From: a virus
Length of the DNA: 28,700 bases
Strand: one strand, 5' to 3'
IMG/VR virus record: IMGVR_UViG_3300009431_000652
Span: 1-28,700 of that record
This document shows positions 27,621 through 28,700 of this stretch, piece after piece. The notes beneath the pieces were generated by a model. It was not told the DNA's origin. It worked only from the letters and a program-made list of their open reading frames with translations, and did not search any database. Numbering within the stretch: the stretch's first letter is position 1; every line of letters begins with the position of its first letter. A program made the translations under genes and the position numbers.

Positions 27621-28700
27621 ATGAACTACAAGAATCAACATGTCAGAATTCTCGACGCCATCAACAAACTTTCCCAGGAAACGTTGCGGCAAGGGACAAT
27701 CGAAGATGTAGGCAAAATTTGTATCGATGTGGCTGCCGAGCTTACCAACAGCCCATATGGCTACATAGGATTGATAGACAAGGCTCATTTATTCAGCGTC
27801 GTTGCTGTGACTGACGCCGTTTGGCAAGATTGCAACGTAGTGGAGGCGACCCGCAACTTCTCAAGACTCCCTGTGAGAGGTATTTGGGGAGAGTGCATGG
27901 CTTGTAAGAAAACCGTCATCATCGACGATATGGAGAACTACAGACATAACTGTACGTTCTGCGTCAAACGACCAGACGGTCATATCGGATTAAAAGCCTT
28001 CTTGGGTGTCCCGTTTTTCCACGAAGGCGAATCACTAGGCATGATCGCTGTTGCTAACAAACCAGATGGCTACAGAAGGCAAGAGCGGGAATATCTTGAA
28101 GCTATAACTCCGGTCGTCAGCGTCTGTTTACAAAACAAACTGTGGAACGCCGAGTTGCAAAGATCGAATGAAGAGCTTGCCCAGTTCGCTTATATCGCAT
28201 CCCATGATCTCAAAGCGCCGCTGCGGGCGGTTAACAATTTGGCGACATGGATCGAAGAAGACATGAGAAATGGCAAGGACATCTCGCAATACCTCGCCCT
28301 CATGCAAAACCGTGTTACTAGAATGGATAATTTGATCGATGGGCTGTTGGAGTATTCTCGAATCGGCCGCATGGAAACCAACAGGCGATCTATTGAACTA
28401 GAGCTACTCATCAAAGACATTGAAGAAGACCTAGAGATATCACTCACAAAAAACCTTCAGTGCAAACAAATTATAGCAAACCCAGTACGTATACGACAGT
28501 TGCTCACGAACCTACTGGAAAACGCTGTCAAACACCATAACAATCTTGACAACATACAAATCAAAGTCGAATCCAACCGCAGAGAGGAAATGGTTGAGTT
28601 TAGCATATCCGACAATGGCCCAGGGATCGCCCCAGAACATCACGAGAGAATCTTCCGCATCTTTCAAACACTGAAACCAAAAGACGAGACGGGAACGACA
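27621..28700 (+). CDS. GAF-domain sensor histidine kinase (partial, C-terminus off window)
   Basis: 360 residues seen, open at the edge. Residues 8-175 form a GAF sensor domain, with RPDGHIGLKAFLGVPFF and LGMIAVANKPDGY as its core; Cys92, Cys95, Cys111 and Cys114 make two CxxC pairs in this domain that could hold metal or act as a redox switch. Residues 185-250 are the HisKA dimer with phospho-acceptor H195 in ASHDLKAPLRAV; residues about 285-360 are the ATPase, N-box N301 in LLENAVKHH and G1 box DNGPGIAP, F-box RIFRIFQTL. No membrane helix, so it is cytosolic. It phosphorylates the adjacent regulator. Start ATG 27621 lies one nt after its stop. Confidence 0.9.
   Translation, partial: MNYKNQHVRILDAINKLSQETLRQGTIEDVGKICIDVAAELTNSPYGYIGLIDKAHLFSVVAVTDAVWQDCNVVEATRNFSRLPVRGIWGECMACKKTVIIDDMENYRHNCTFCVKRPDGHIGLKAFLGVPFFHEGESLGMIAVANKPDGYRRQEREYLEAITPVVSVCLQNKLWNAELQRSNEELAQFAYIASHDLKAPLRAVNNLATWIEEDMRNGKDISQYLALMQNRVTRMDNLIDGLLEYSRIGRMETNRRSIELELLIKDIEEDLEISLTKNLQCKQIIANPVRIRQLLTNLLENAVKHHNNLDNIQIKVESNRREEMVEFSISDNGPGIAPEHHERIFRIFQTLKPKDETGTT

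Noticed and set aside
1-28700. CRISPR arrays, insertion sequences or integrase/attachment sites
   Set aside because: No regularly spaced direct repeats of the right length, no transposase or recombinase motifs and no terminal repeats were seen.

Overview
The window reads as part of the genome of a large, T4-like (myovirus-type) bacteriophage. The evidence is a gp32-type single-stranded DNA-binding protein, a DnaB/gp41-type replicative helicase, a UvsW-type helicase, a family A DNA polymerase, a possible gp55-type late sigma factor and a possible UvsY-like mediator. Genes are packed with 1-14 nt overlaps (ATGA/GTGA junctions), there are many small unknown genes, and several short proteins look virion-like. 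Lipoprotein signal peptides and a TolQ/TolR-like pair point to a Gram-negative (diderm) host. The host itself cannot be named from the sequence.

Layout. 1-3.4 kb (minus): gp32-like SSB (cut by the window edge), a charged coiled-coil protein, a Pro/Gln-rich protein and a SAM methyltransferase. 3.6-4.2 kb (plus): two small unknowns. 4.2-5.9 kb (minus): an ADP-ribosyltransferase-like protein, a scar joining two gene remnants, and an Hsp20 chaperone with its own terminator. 6.0-8.1 kb (minus): a coupled four-gene membrane cassette with TolQ-like and TolR-like subunits, a collagen-like membrane protein and a zinc ribbon. 8.2-10.1 kb (minus): a type II restriction endonuclease, a helicase N-terminal fragment and a DNA methyltransferase. 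10.1-14.2 kb (minus): UvsY-like protein, DnaB-type helicase, an unknown, a second SAM methyltransferase, the sigma-like protein and an unknown.

14.4-16.6 kb holds four exported proteins: a CAP-domain lipoprotein, a Pro-rich lipoprotein, a thioredoxin-fold lipoprotein and a periplasmic coiled-coil protein, arranged around a bidirectional terminator. 16.6-18.4 kb (minus): two small genes and a short family A polymerase with no recognisable exonuclease. 18.4-23.7 kb mixes strands: a second ADP-ribosyltransferase-like gene, a 548-bp noncoding stretch, three plus-strand unknowns, further tagged unknowns and a zinc-finger/GNAT protein. 23.6-26.2 kb (minus): tiny membrane protein, UvsW-like helicase, two virion-like proteins. 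26.3-28.7 kb (plus): two small genes, an atypical tRNA-Gln, a terminator, then a response regulator and a GAF histidine kinase (cut by the window edge).

How it may work together. Replication and recombination genes are on the minus strand and scattered. Five proteins (two ADP-ribosyltransferases, one acetyltransferase, two unknowns) share a short N-terminal tag resembling the T4 capsid-targeting sequence, so I infer a set of internal virion proteins delivered with the DNA, analogous to T4 Alt and the IPs. Separate cassettes appear aimed at the host envelope (proton channel, lipoproteins), competing DNA (restriction-modification) and host signalling (two-component pair). The most novel elements are the TolQ/TolR-like cassette, the shared tag family, the repeated leader of the gp32-like gene, and several perfect hairpins inside coding sequences.
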